64,000 nt of DNA from Pseudomonadota bacterium (GTDB taxonomy: Bacteria > Pseudomonadota > Gammaproteobacteria > Burkholderiales > Rhodocyclaceae), in assembly GCA_008501585.1 (NCBI GenBank), contig QQUN01000019.1, positions 53,022 to 117,021 on the forward strand, given 5' to 3'. Under the pieces are notes generated by a model. That model did no database searches. It was not told the DNA's origin and saw nothing but the letters and a program-made list of their open reading frames with translations. Shown here piece after piece: positions 16,395 to 24,657 of this stretch. Position numbers and translations under genes: made by a program. The stretch's first letter is position 1, and every line of letters begins with the position of its first letter.

Positions 16395-17138
16395 ATGGCG
16401 AGCATCTTCATCAGCTATCGCCGGGACGACAGCCAGGGCTTCGCCGGGCGCCTCGAAGACGATTTGTCCGAGCGTTTTGGCGATGCGTGGGTTTTTCGTG
16501 ACCGCGAAATACCGGCCGGCAGCGATTTCGCGCGCCACCTCGAGGCGCGGCTGGATGCCGCTGAGGTGGTGTTGGTGGTCATTGGCCGTGGCTGGCTCGA
16601 TCTGCGGGATGCCGAGGGGCGGTTGCGGCTCGAGTCGCCGGACGACTGGGTGCGCCGGGAGATCGAGCGCGCGCTGGCGCGCGCGGTGCCGGTGGTGCCG
16701 GTGCTGGTCGGTGGCGCAGCCATGCCGTGGCCGGACCAGCTGCCCGACAGCCTGGCGGAACTGGCGGGGCGGCAGGCGTTCAGTGTGTCGGACCAGCGCT
16801 GGTCGGCCGACATCGATGCGCTCGCTGCGCAACTGGCGCGGATCTCGCCCGCACTCGCCCGTCGCCTTGAAACCCACGGCGGCCACGGGCCGCGAGATTT
16901 GTTCGAGTTGCTGCGCGAGCGCATGCACGAGGCCGGGCAGGCCGCCAACGGCGAGGCGCACGGCGCGGGCGGCGGGTTCGGACGCTGGGTGGCGGGGCGG
17001 CTGGGCCGGTTGTTCGGCCTGGCCGTCACCCTGGCGGTGGCCTACCTGCTGGTGCGTGCGCTGGGTGGCGCCGAACTCAACCGCATGCTCGACCGCGTCA
17101 TTGCGACCGCGATCGAGCAGTTCAGGGGCGTTTTCTAG
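16395..17138 (+). CDS. TIR-domain protein with C-terminal membrane segment
   Basis: A 247-residue protein. Residues 1-145 form a bacterial TIR domain: FISYRRDDSQGFAGRL at the start, the VFRDREIPAG BB-loop-like region, VVLVVIGRGW, and WVRREIERAL with Glu89 at the position of the catalytic glutamate of TIR NADases. A Gly-rich hinge (185-200) leads to a single hydrophobic helix (about 205-222) and a short basic tail. There is no adjacent effector or nucleotidyl-cyclase gene, so it does not look like a Thoeris pair. It could be a signalling or NAD-consuming membrane protein; the role is unknown. Confidence 0.82.
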   Translation: MASIFISYRRDDSQGFAGRLEDDLSERFGDAWVFRDREIPAGSDFARHLEARLDAAEVVLVVIGRGWLDLRDAEGRLRLESPDDWVRREIERALARAVPVVPVLVGGAAMPWPDQLPDSLAELAGRQAFSVSDQRWSADIDALAAQLARISPALARRLETHGGHGPRDLFELLRERMHEAGQAANGEAHGAGGGFGRWVAGRLGRLFGLAVTLAVAYLLVRALGGAELNRMLDRVIATAIEQFRGVF

Positions 17139-17168
17139 GCGCCTCTCGAGGACGCGGGCTGGGCCCGC

Positions 17169-18026
17169 TCAGAAATGCCAGCGGGCGTGCAGCGTCGGCG
17201 CGTTGGTGTCGACGCCCGGCATGTTCTGGTTGCCGAACTTGTTGCGCCACAGCTCGTAACCCACCCCCATGAAGAAGCGGTTCGGCGTGCTGCCGGCAGC
17301 GGCGCCGACGTCGGCCATCAGCGCGGTGCGCATCAGGAACTCCTCGCCAACGGGGCGGCCGGTGTAGTCCTCGCCGCGGCGAAAGGCGTGGGCGAAGAAG
17401 CCTTCGAAGCGCACCGGCACGCCACCGAGGGCGAAGGGCACCCGCCAGGCGGCATGCAGCATGGGGTAGGCGTCGAAGCCGATGTTTTCTTCGTTGCCCG
17501 GCGCCTTGCATGGCGGCAGGCCGCAGTGGTTCCACTCCTTGGCCATCAGCAGCGACACGTCGACAAAGCCCGGTGGGGCGATCTTGAAGCGCAGCGTGGG
17601 ACCGAGCACCAGCAGGCGCTTGCGCGGGGCGAAGCGGTTGTCCTTGCTGTTCCAGTCGAAACCGGCGGTCAGTGCCACGTCGCGAATCGGACCGGCGGCG
17701 AGCGGGGTGTCGAAGACCTTGCCCAGAGAAAGCAGGTGGCGATAGACGATGTAGAACTCGGTGGCGCCGTGCTTGCTGTCGCGGGCGGGGTCGACATCGT
17801 CCGAGCGCAGCATTTTCACGCTGGCCAGATTCATGCCGTGGCTATAGCCGCTGGCATGCACGAACTCGAGGATGTCCTTGCGTACCGGCGAACGGTTGGC
17901 CGGCTCGGTGAAGCGGTTGCCGGCGGTGTAGGTCAGCGAGTTGTCCTGCCAGTCGATGGCGTGGGCGGGCAGGGTGGCCAGGGCGCCGGCGACAAGCGCA
18001 GTGGCGGGGATGATCGCGCGCAACAT
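17169..18026 (-). CDS. Tsx-like nucleoside-specific outer-membrane channel
   Basis: A 285-residue beta-rich protein with signal peptide 1-23 (PAHA) and the channel-Tsx pattern: WQDNSLTYTAGNRF just after the signal, then VKMLRSDDVDPA and a C-terminal aromatic LHARWHF. Tsx-family pores admit nucleosides and related solutes through the outer membrane. Two cysteines in HCGLPPCKAPG form an insert that could be disulfide-bonded. The gene converges with the TIR gene and is monocistronic or leads DUF2721 separately. The family assignment rests on overall pattern, not on a specific pore motif. Confidence 0.75.
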   Translation of the reverse strand: MLRAIIPATALVAGALATLPAHAIDWQDNSLTYTAGNRFTEPANRSPVRKDILEFVHASGYSHGMNLASVKMLRSDDVDPARDSKHGATEFYIVYRHLLSLGKVFDTPLAAGPIRDVALTAGFDWNSKDNRFAPRKRLLVLGPTLRFKIAPPGFVDVSLLMAKEWNHCGLPPCKAPGNEENIGFDAYPMLHAAWRVPFALGGVPVRFEGFFAHAFRRGEDYTGRPVGEEFLMRTALMADVGAAAGSTPNRFFMGVGYELWRNKFGNQNMPGVDTNAPTLHARWHF

Positions 18027-18097
18027 GAGGGTCTCCGTTTTTGTTCGGCACGGAGTATCGCCGTTGCGGCGGCTCTTGGCTTTGATCTGAGTCGGGC

Positions 18098-18496
18098 TCA
18101 GGGGCGATTGCCGATGCGTTGCTCGAGGTCGGCGACCACCACCGAGAGGGCCTGGGTGGAAATGACGACCTCGATCAGCGAGAGCACCAGCGAGACTGCC
18201 AGCGTGACGATCGACAGGCCGAACAGCCAGTGGCCGAGCGAGCTATGGGCCAGGAAGATGGCCAGCATCGCCAGCGCGCAGAGCAGGAAGCTGATGACCG
18301 CAAAGGTCTGCATGAAGCGGATCAGGCTGATGCGCCGCTTGAGACCGGGGATCTGCGCACGGGCCAGGGCCATGTCGCCATCGCCGCTGCCGGCGAGTTG
18401 GCGGATCACCTGCGCGAGCGTCAGAAACCGGTTGGTGTACGCCAGCAGCAGCAGCGAGATGGCCGGGAACAGCAGGGCGGGGGTGGTGATGTCCAT
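18098..18496 (-). CDS. DUF2721 membrane protein
   Basis: A 132-residue protein with three hydrophobic segments (about 5-22, 60-85 and 92-118) and the DUF2721 hallmarks: PALLFPAISLLLLAYTNRFL at the start and a central helix with LKRRISLIRFMQ. Function unknown for the family; it is presumably an inner-membrane protein. ATG 18496 gives the family-typical start. No operon partner is obvious; the AsnC gene lies 84 bases upstream on the same strand. Confidence 0.8.
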   Translation of the reverse strand: MDITTPALLFPAISLLLLAYTNRFLTLAQVIRQLAGSGDGDMALARAQIPGLKRRISLIRFMQTFAVISFLLCALAMLAIFLAHSSLGHWLFGLSIVTLAVSLVLSLIEVVISTQALSVVVADLEQRIGNRP

Positions 18497-18544
18497 GGGC
18501 GGTTGACGAGAGGGTGGGGTGAGGGGCGAGAGCGTGGCGGCGGT

Positions 18545-18578
18545 TGTCCAATCACCAATCACGAATGACGACTCACCA
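18545..18578. repeat. AATCACSAAT-type short repeat cluster
   Basis: A run of AATCAC units (CAATCACCAATCACGAATGAC) lies between the AsnC and DUF2721 genes. The same units occur in inverted form around 26730-26825 between cysN and cysD, so this is a dispersed intergenic repeat of the genome. Confidence 0.55.
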
Positions 18579-18580
18579 AG

Positions 18581-19024
18581 CTACACCTTATGGGTCGACA
18601 GCAAAATGCTGGTTTCGGTACTGGCGATGCCGTCGATGCTGCGAATGCGGCCGAGCGCACGGTCGAAGGCCTCCAGCGTGTCGGCGCGGATCTCGGCGAC
18701 GAAGTCCCAGCGGCCGTTGGTCGAGTGCAGGGTCTGCACGGCCGGCTCGCCGCGCAAGGCCTTGAGCACCGCGGCGCTGGCGTTGCCCTCGATGGCGATG
18801 CCCATCCAGGCTCGGATGCGGTGCGCCTCGGCGCCCGGCTTGAGGCGCACGGTGTAGCCGTCGATCACGCCACTGGTTTCGAGCTTGCGCAAGCGGTTGA
18901 GTACCGTGCCGCGCGCGACGCGCAGCTGGCGGGCGAGGGTGGCGACGGGTTGGCGAGCGTCGTCGCGCAGCAGGGCGATGAGTTGGCGGTCGGTGTCGTC
19001 GAGCTCGTGCAGTACGTCAGTCAT
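18581..19024 (-). CDS. Lrp/AsnC-family transcriptional regulator
   Basis: A 147-residue protein with an N-terminal helix-turn-helix (DDARQPVATLARQLRVARGT, continuing into LNRLRKLE) and a C-terminal RAM ligand-binding domain (about 65-147). Family members bind amino acids and control their catabolic genes. It is transcribed divergently from an arginine-dihydrolase-like gene and ornithine cyclodeaminase, so arginine or ornithine is the likely effector. An inverted repeat (TTTGCCA / TGGCAAA) lies seven bases upstream of its start codon, suggesting autoregulation. Confidence 0.9.
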   Translation of the reverse strand: MTDVLHELDDTDRQLIALLRDDARQPVATLARQLRVARGTVLNRLRKLETSGVIDGYTVRLKPGAEAHRIRAWMGIAIEGNASAAVLKALRGEPAVQTLHSTNGRWDFVAEIRADTLEAFDRALGRIRSIDGIASTETSILLSTHKV

Positions 19025-19030
19025 GGCTGA

Positions 19031-19058
19031 CACTTTGCCATGAATTGTGGCAAAAGTG
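19031..19058. promoter_or_regulatory. palindromic operator for the AsnC-type regulator
   Basis: CACTTTGCCA and TGGCAAAAGTG form a near-perfect inverted repeat around TGAATTG in the divergent gap between the AsnC gene and the arginine catabolic pair. Size and symmetry match Lrp/AsnC half-sites; binding is inferred. Confidence 0.6.
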
Positions 19059-19146
19059 ATCAATCCACGGGCTTTATGTTGATGCCCCGCGCGTCCAGAC
19101 TGACGTTAGCTCCGGCGGTTCCGGGGCGCCTGGCCGAGGTGTCGAC

Positions 19147-20037
19147 ATGAACGAATCTGCACACATCCTGCTGGTTGCGCCAACGCACTATGAAGTGCGC
19201 TACGCCATCAATCCGTGGATGGAGCCCGAGCGCTGGCTGCGTGATGCCGCCGGCTTCGGCGCGCAGGCGCGGCGCAGCTTCGACGCCCTGGTGACGGCAC
19301 TGCGCGCGGCCGGTTGCCGCCTGACGGTGATCGAGGGCGCGCCCGGCCTGCCCGACATGGTGTTTCCGGCCAACGCCGGTGTGGTGCTCGACGGTCGCCT
19401 GCTGCTCGCCCGCTTTCGCTACCCCGAGCGCCAGGGCGAGGAGGCGCCCTTTGCCCGCGCCTTTGACGTCCTGCGTGAGGCCGGGGTCCTGCGCGAGGTG
19501 GCGAGCCTGCCCGAGGGCGTGTTCCAGGAGGGGGCGGGCGACTGCCTGTGGGACGCGACGCGGGGGCTGTTCTGGGTCGGCTGGGGGCAACGCTCGAACC
19601 GCGCTTCCGTCCAGGCCGTGGCCGACTATTTCGGCCAGCCGGTGGTGCCGCTGGAACTGGTGACGGCGCGTTCCTATCACCTCGACGTGTGTTTCTGCCC
19701 GCTCGCCGGTGGCGAGATCCTGTACTACCCGCCGGCCTTGTCGGCGGATTCGCTGGCCCGCTTGCGCGAGCGCGTGCCTGCGGCGCAGCGGATCGAGGCC
19801 ACCGAGGACGACCTGGCGCATTTCAGCGTCAATGCGGTGAGCGTGGGCCGCGAGGTGGTGATGAGTCGCACCACCGACCGCCTGCGCGGCGTGCTCACCG
19901 AACGTGGCTACCGGGTACGCGAGGTCGATCTGGCGCCCTTCATGATGTCGGGCGGCGGCGCCTTCTGCATGACGCTGCGGTTGGACCGTCGCAGCACGGC
20001 GCCGCGCACCGAAACGATGGCCGCGGTGACGGCCTGA
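19147..20037 (+). CDS. guanidino-group modifying enzyme, probably arginine dihydrolase
   Basis: A 296-residue amidinotransferase/arginine-deiminase-fold enzyme. Catalytic residues are visible: Glu128 and Asp132 (FQEGAGDCLWD), His168 (RSYHLDVC) and nucleophile Cys264 (GGGAFCMTL). Asn22 (YAINPWM) and Asn76 (PDMVFPANAG) match the asparagine-bearing motifs of cyanobacterial-type arginine dihydrolase (ArgZ/AgrE), which turns arginine into ornithine, CO2 and ammonia, rather than classical arginine deiminase or DDAH. The ornithine cyclodeaminase gene starts ten bases after the stop, which fits ornithine as product. The alternative is dimethylarginine dimethylaminohydrolase, the usual automatic label. 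Confidence 0.82.
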   Translation: MNESAHILLVAPTHYEVRYAINPWMEPERWLRDAAGFGAQARRSFDALVTALRAAGCRLTVIEGAPGLPDMVFPANAGVVLDGRLLLARFRYPERQGEEAPFARAFDVLREAGVLREVASLPEGVFQEGAGDCLWDATRGLFWVGWGQRSNRASVQAVADYFGQPVVPLELVTARSYHLDVCFCPLAGGEILYYPPALSADSLARLRERVPAAQRIEATEDDLAHFSVNAVSVGREVVMSRTTDRLRGVLTERGYRVREVDLAPFMMSGGGAFCMTLRLDRRSTAPRTETMAAVTA

Positions 20038-20047
20038 GGAGCGGATC

Positions 20048-21091
20048 ATGACCCGATTCATCGACGTCCCCGATCTCCAGCGCTGGCTGCGTCAACGTGG
20101 CGTGGCGGCGGTGCTGGTCGACTTGGCGGCGGCCATCCGCCAGGATTTCCTGCGCTGGGAGGCCTTTGAAAAGTCGCCGCGGGTGGCCAGCCACTCGCCG
20201 GTCGGCGTGATCGAGCTGATGCCCGCCTGCGACGGCGTGCTGTATGGCTTCAAGTATGTGAACGGCCACCCCAAGAATGCCCGCGAGGGCAAGCTCACGG
20301 TGATGGCCTTTGGCCTGCTCGCCGAGGTCGACACCGGCTACCCGTTGCTGTTGTCCGAAATGACCCTGACCACGGCGCAGCGCACCGCCGCCACCTCGGC
20401 GCTGGCGGCGCAGGCCATGGCACGCCCCGGTTCGCGCTGCATGGCGCTGATCGGCAACGGCGCGCAGAGCGAGTTCCAGTCCCTGGCCTTTCATGCCCTG
20501 CTGGGGATCGACCGCATTCAGGCCTATGACGTCGACCCGGCCGGCACCGCGCGTCTGCAGCGCAATCTGGCCCAGGTGCCGGGCTTGCGCATCGAGGCCA
20601 TGGCCAGTGTCGAGGCGGCCGTGGCCGGCGCCGACATCATCACCACCGTGACCGCCGACAAGCGCCAGGCGACCATTCTCAGCGACGCCATGGTGCCGCC
20701 CGGCGTGCATCTGAATGCCGTGGGCGGCGACTGCCCGGGCAAGACCGAGCTGGATGCAGCCATCCTGGCACGCGCGCGGGTGGTGGTTGAGTTTGCGCCG
20801 CAGACCCGGGCGGAGGGCGAGATCCAGCAGATGGCGGCGGATTTCCCGGTGACCGAGTTGTGGCAGGTGCTGGCCGGCCAGGCGCCGGGGCGCGGCAGCG
20901 CGGACGAGGTCACGGTGTTCGACTCCGTCGGCTTCGCGCTGGAGGATTTCGCTGCGCTGCGTTTCCTGTACGAGCAGGCCGTCCCCGGCGGTGTCGGCCG
21001 TGACCTGGCGCTGGTGCCCCGGCTGGCGGATCCGCGCGACCTGTTCTCGCTGGTGTCGACCCCGGACGTCGCGTTGGCGGATACGGTCTGA
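20048..21091 (+). CDS. ornithine cyclodeaminase family protein
   Basis: A 347-residue protein of the ornithine cyclodeaminase / mu-crystallin family, which converts ornithine to proline and ammonia with NAD+. The N-terminal substrate domain has GFKYVNGHPKNAREGKLTV and the Rossmann motif LIGNGAQSEFQ lies near residue 134. A long ADEVTVFDSVGFALEDFA segment near the C-terminus is typical. GAGGAG precedes the ATG by seven bases, and the gene follows the arginine-dihydrolase-like gene immediately, so the pair would give arginine to ornithine to proline. Confidence 0.9.
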   Translation: MTRFIDVPDLQRWLRQRGVAAVLVDLAAAIRQDFLRWEAFEKSPRVASHSPVGVIELMPACDGVLYGFKYVNGHPKNAREGKLTVMAFGLLAEVDTGYPLLLSEMTLTTAQRTAATSALAAQAMARPGSRCMALIGNGAQSEFQSLAFHALLGIDRIQAYDVDPAGTARLQRNLAQVPGLRIEAMASVEAAVAGADIITTVTADKRQATILSDAMVPPGVHLNAVGGDCPGKTELDAAILARARVVVEFAPQTRAEGEIQQMAADFPVTELWQVLAGQAPGRGSADEVTVFDSVGFALEDFAALRFLYEQAVPGGVGRDLALVPRLADPRDLFSLVSTPDVALADTV

Positions 21092-21120
21092 GCGCCTGAG
21101 CGTCTTTCGGGCATGACAGG

Positions 21121-21160
21121 ACCCGCGCCCGGCGGGCAGATGCCGGCCGGGCGCGGAGAG
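21121..21160. terminator. GC-rich hairpin between convergent genes
   Basis: CCGCGCCCGGC pairs with an almost complementary GCCGGCCGGGCGCGG in the gap between the ornithine cyclodeaminase and phasin genes, which converge. There is no T tail, so termination is a guess from position. Confidence 0.4.
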
Positions 21161-21173
21161 GGCTGGACGAGAC

Positions 21174-21719
21174 TCAGGCGACTTTCTTGGTTGCCTTGGC
21201 GGTGGCTTTGACCGCCGCATCCGTGGCCTTGTTGATGTTGCTTTCGGTCATCTCGACCACCTTGCGCGTGGTCTTGGCTGCATCCTCGATGGCCGAGTGG
21301 GTGGCCGTCACGGCCGACTTCAACGCCGTGGCAATCACGTCGCCGCCGACCGGCGCGCTGGCCGACAGGGAGTCGATGGCCTTGTCGAGGTCCTTGTTGA
21401 TGGCCGCGTATTTCGGCGCCAGCAGCACATTGACCGATTCACCGGCTTCCGAGGCGATGCCGTAGCAGGCGCGCAGATAGCCCACCGTCCGCACCAGCGC
21501 CGGTTCGATGCTGCCCAGCGTGAGGGCGAGCACGGTTTTGGGGTCTGCCGCGGTGCCGAGGCTGCCGAGCAGCTTGACGTTGTCGGCCACGGTGCTGCGG
21601 CACAGGTCGATGTTCAGCGCACCGATGCGTTCCAGTGCGTCAAAGCCGACGCTACCGAGGGTGGACAGGGTGCTCAGGGCGTCGTTGTGAGACTCGATGA
21701 GGGCGTCTTTGGTCATCAT
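21174..21719 (-). CDS. phasin family protein (PHA granule-associated)
   Basis: A 181-residue helical, Ala/Lys-rich protein without cysteine-based motifs, fitting Phasin_2-type granule proteins: an N-terminal amphipathic region (ALIESHNDALSTLSTLGSVG), a central helix and a Lys/Ala/Thr-rich tail (KATDAAVKATAKATKKVA). Phasins coat polyhydroxyalkanoate granules. AGGAG eight bases upstream supports the ATG at 21719; a second ATG follows at once. The upstream region is rich in TGC/GCA words. Expected to be strongly expressed when storage polymer is made. Confidence 0.85.
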   Translation of the reverse strand: MMTKDALIESHNDALSTLSTLGSVGFDALERIGALNIDLCRSTVADNVKLLGSLGTAADPKTVLALTLGSIEPALVRTVGYLRACYGIASEAGESVNVLLAPKYAAINKDLDKAIDSLSASAPVGGDVIATALKSAVTATHSAIEDAAKTTRKVVEMTESNINKATDAAVKATAKATKKVA

Positions 21720-21739
21720 GATGACTTCTCCTTGCAGTT

Positions 21740-21785
21740 GAATAGTCCTTGCGTGCAACGAATGATGTTGCAGTGCACAATTCAA
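21740..21785. promoter_or_regulatory. TGC-rich region, possible PhaR-type operator
   Basis: On the minus strand the phasin leader contains TTGTGCACTGCAACA followed by further TTGCAC words. PhaR repressors of PHA synthesis bind TGC-rich sites upstream of phasin genes. No phaR gene is in the window, so this is tentative. Confidence 0.35.
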
Positions 21786-21997
21786 CTTTAGCAGCCTCTG
21801 AAAGAAAGTAAAGAAGTTTATGTTGCGGCGCAACAAATCGACTGCAGCGCAGGCTGGTTCGCGCGGGGCGACGCCGGGCGGCGACCTGGCTGGCACGGCT
21901 TGGTAAGGAACCGTAAAAGCGGCGGCGGTGCGCTTGTTCCGCCACGGACGGGCTGTTAGCCTGAGCCGGACTGCATATCGCTGGAAGTGGACGTTCA

Positions 21998-24142
21998 ATG
22001 AAATCCGTAGTGCGCATCGTGATCGGGCTGGTGTTGCTGGTGCTGGTGTTGCTGGGGGCGCTGGCGGCCTACCTGGCCTTTGTGTTTGACGCCAATGACT
22101 ATCGTGAGCGACTCGGCGAGATGGTGACCGAGCAGACGGGGCGCCGCCTGACGCTGTCGGGCGAACTCAAGCTGTCGGTGTTTCCCTGGCTGGGCTTTGA
22201 ACTGGGGGCCGTTGAACTCGGCAATGCGCCTGGCTTTTCCGACCGCCCGTTTGCGGCGCTCACGGCGGCCGAAGCCCGGCTCAAGCTGCTGCCGCTGTTG
22301 CGCAATGAGATCGCCGTTGACCGGGTGGTCCTCAAGGGGCTGCAACTGAGCCTGGAGCGGCGCGCCGATGGCAAGACCAACTGGGCGGACCTGACCGGCC
22401 CGCGCGACACGGACGCTGCCGGCGCCGCCGACGGGACGGAGGCCGGATCGGCCGGCGGGGCGCCCGCGGCGCTGGCGGTCGGCGGCATCGACATCCAGGA
22501 TGCGGTGATCCGCTGGGAAGACGAGTCGAGCAATGTGCGCCACACCCTGAGCGATGTCGACATCCGCTCGGGGCAGATCGCGCCCGGCGTGCCGTTCGAT
22601 CTGGATCTGGCGGCCAGCTTTGCGGCCAGCGCGCCGGCCGTGCAGGGGCGTTTTACCGTCAATGGCAAGGCCTCACTCGATCTGGCCGCCAGGCGTTACG
22701 CGCTGGCCGGCTTGCGCGCCGCGCTCAAGGCCAGTGGCGAGGGCGTGCCCGGTGGCGCCGTCGATGCGGGGCTGATGGCCGATCTGTCGGTCGATCTGGC
22801 GCAGGGCACCGTCTCGGTGAAGGGGCTGTCCCTGAAAGCCTATGAGGTGGCGCTGACCGGCGCGCTCGACGGCACCGGCCTGCCCGATGCGCCGGTGCTC
22901 CAGGGGCCGGTGGTGCTGGAGGGGCTCAACCCGCGGCAGCTGCTTGACCGGCTCAAGATCGAGGCGCCGCGTACCGCCAACCCGGAGCGACTCAAGCGCG
23001 CCGCACTCAAGGCCCGGCTGCAGGTGTCGCCGACGCGTATTGCCCTCGATGAACTGGCCGCCACGCTGGACGACAGCAAGCTCGGCGGCCGTGTCGAGGT
23101 GGCCGATCTGGCGCGCAAGGCGCTGCGCTTCGAACTGGCGGTCGATGCCCTGGATGTCGACAGCTACCTGCCCCCGGCGCCGGCCAATGGCAGTGCGCCG
23201 CCAGCGTCGGCGCCGGCGGCGCCCGGGGCTGACGGCAAGGCCGCGGCTGCGCCGTCGCTCGATGGTCTGCGCGCGCTCGATGCGGCCGGACGGCTTCGCA
23301 TCGGCAAGCTCAAGGCCGGTGGCGTGCAGGCGAGCGAGATCGACATCGGCGTCAAGGCCGCCGGCGGGCGGCTGGTGCTCAGCCCCAAAGGCGGGCTCTA
23401 TGGCGGCCAGTTCGACAGCGAACTGGCGCTCGATGCGCGGCCCAATCCGCCGGCCGTGGCGATCACCGGCGGTCTGAGCGATGTCCAGATCGGCCCGATG
23501 TTGCGCGACCTCACGGCCAAGCCGGAGCGTTTGACCGGCCGTGCCCGGATCGACTTCAAGCTCAAGGGCACGGGCCTGGCGGCGCCTGCGCTCAAGCAGA
23601 CGCTGGCCGGCACGGTGGCCTTGAACGTGCGCGACGGGGCGGTCAAGGGCGTCAACATTGCCCAGTTCCTGCGCGAGGCTCAGGCCGCACTCACCGGGCA
23701 GAAGGCCGACAGCGCAAGCGGCCCGGCACAGACCGACTTTTCGGATCTGAACGCCACGGTCGTGCTCGGCGGCGGGGTGGCCCGCAACGACGACCTGGCC
23801 ATGCGCTCCCCCTTGTTGCGGGTGGGTGGCGAAGGCGCGGTGGATCTGGTGCGGGAGTCGATTGATTACCGGATCAGCGCGGCGGTGGTCGGGACGCTGA
23901 CGGGCCAGGGTGGCAAGTCGCTCGATCAGGTCCGCGGTGTGACGGTGCCGGTGCGGGTTGGCGGCAGTTTTTCCGAGCCGACCTATGCGCTCGATACCGA
24001 GGCGTTGCTGGCCGGCGCGGTCAAGGGCCGGCTGGAGCAGGAAAAGGCGGTGGTCAAGGAGAAGGTGGAGGCTGCGCGCGAGAAGGCCAAGGATCAGCTC
24101 AAGGAGGAGCTGAAGAAGGGGCTCGGCGGCCTGTTCCGCTGA
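21998..24142 (+). CDS. AsmA-family envelope protein
   Basis: A 714-residue protein with an N-terminal membrane anchor (residues 5-30, IVIGLVLLVLVLLGALAAYL) followed by the AsmA start block (RLGEMVTEQTGRRLTLSGEL) and a long beta-rich periplasmic body. It is interrupted near 395-415 by an Ala/Pro linker. The AsmA C-terminal domain begins around 500 (LKGTGLAAPALKQTLAGTV). The end is a highly charged Lys/Glu helix. AsmA proteins are thought to bridge inner and outer membranes in lipid transport. It stands alone, divergent from the phasin gene. Confidence 0.88.
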   Translation: MKSVVRIVIGLVLLVLVLLGALAAYLAFVFDANDYRERLGEMVTEQTGRRLTLSGELKLSVFPWLGFELGAVELGNAPGFSDRPFAALTAAEARLKLLPLLRNEIAVDRVVLKGLQLSLERRADGKTNWADLTGPRDTDAAGAADGTEAGSAGGAPAALAVGGIDIQDAVIRWEDESSNVRHTLSDVDIRSGQIAPGVPFDLDLAASFAASAPAVQGRFTVNGKASLDLAARRYALAGLRAALKASGEGVPGGAVDAGLMADLSVDLAQGTVSVKGLSLKAYEVALTGALDGTGLPDAPVLQGPVVLEGLNPRQLLDRLKIEAPRTANPERLKRAALKARLQVSPTRIALDELAATLDDSKLGGRVEVADLARKALRFELAVDALDVDSYLPPAPANGSAPPASAPAAPGADGKAAAAPSLDGLRALDAAGRLRIGKLKAGGVQASEIDIGVKAAGGRLVLSPKGGLYGGQFDSELALDARPNPPAVAITGGLSDVQIGPMLRDLTAKPERLTGRARIDFKLKGTGLAAPALKQTLAGTVALNVRDGAVKGVNIAQFLREAQAALTGQKADSASGPAQTDFSDLNATVVLGGGVARNDDLAMRSPLLRVGGEGAVDLVRESIDYRISAAVVGTLTGQGGKSLDQVRGVTVPVRVGGSFSEPTYALDTEALLAGAVKGRLEQEKAVVKEKVEAAREKAKDQLKEELKKGLGGLFR

Positions 24143-24270
24143 GACGGGCGGCGTAAAGTGATGCAAAGTGTCAACAATGTGCTGCGGAGGGTGATGCGGC
24201 TGCATTTCCTGCGCGGAACGTGCTAACTTGATCCGGTAAGCATTCAGTCCATGACAAGGAGGTTGAATCG

Positions 24271-24582
24271 ATGAGCGATTATCTGGCTGACGTACAAAAG
24301 TTTGCCCCCAAGGCGGATGCGGCGGTTGTCGACAAGATCGTCAAGTACTGTGGCATTGCCTTGCGCAACAAGGACTCGTCGCTGGTGTCGGCGTCCGACA
24401 AGGCGGAGCTCGATCGCGTGCGCGACGGCTTTGCCAAGAAGAAGCTGGAACTTGAGCCGGATGCGGCCGACGCCGGTATCGCCAAGGTCTGCGAGAAGAT
24501 GAAGGGCGTGAATCAGAAAAGCCGCGTGACCTTCTACTACCTGCTGGCCGAAGCCACCGGTACGCTGGGCAAGCTGGCCTGA
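24271..24582 (+). CDS. DUF2853 family protein
   Basis: A 103-residue soluble helical protein matching DUF2853 in length and pattern (MSDYLADVQKF at the start, then KIVKYCGIALRNKDSSLVS and a final SRVTFYYLLAEATGTL). Function unknown. A strong AAGGAGG ribosome-binding site at 24256-24262 fixes the start, and an intrinsic terminator follows 32 bases after the stop, so it is probably a monocistronic, well-expressed gene. Confidence 0.87.
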   Translation: MSDYLADVQKFAPKADAAVVDKIVKYCGIALRNKDSSLVSASDKAELDRVRDGFAKKKLELEPDAADAGIAKVCEKMKGVNQKSRVTFYYLLAEATGTLGKLA

Positions 24583-24614
24583 GTCAGCACGGGCTGCCAC
24601 GCGCAGCCAGCCAT

Positions 24615-24646
24615 GAAAAACGCACCCCGCGGGGTGCGTTTTTCTT
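24615..24646. terminator. bidirectional intrinsic terminator
   Basis: CGCACCCC pairs with GGGGTGCG, flanked by AAAAA on the left and TTTTTCTTT on the right. It serves the DUF2853 gene and the convergent CBS-domain gene. Confidence 0.85.
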
Positions 24647-24657
24647 TGCGGTGGCGG

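Noticed and set aside
16395..17138. TIR gene as part of a Thoeris or CBASS system
   Set aside because: No SIR2-like, nucleotidyl-cyclase or other defence gene lies nearby; neighbours are porin and housekeeping genes.
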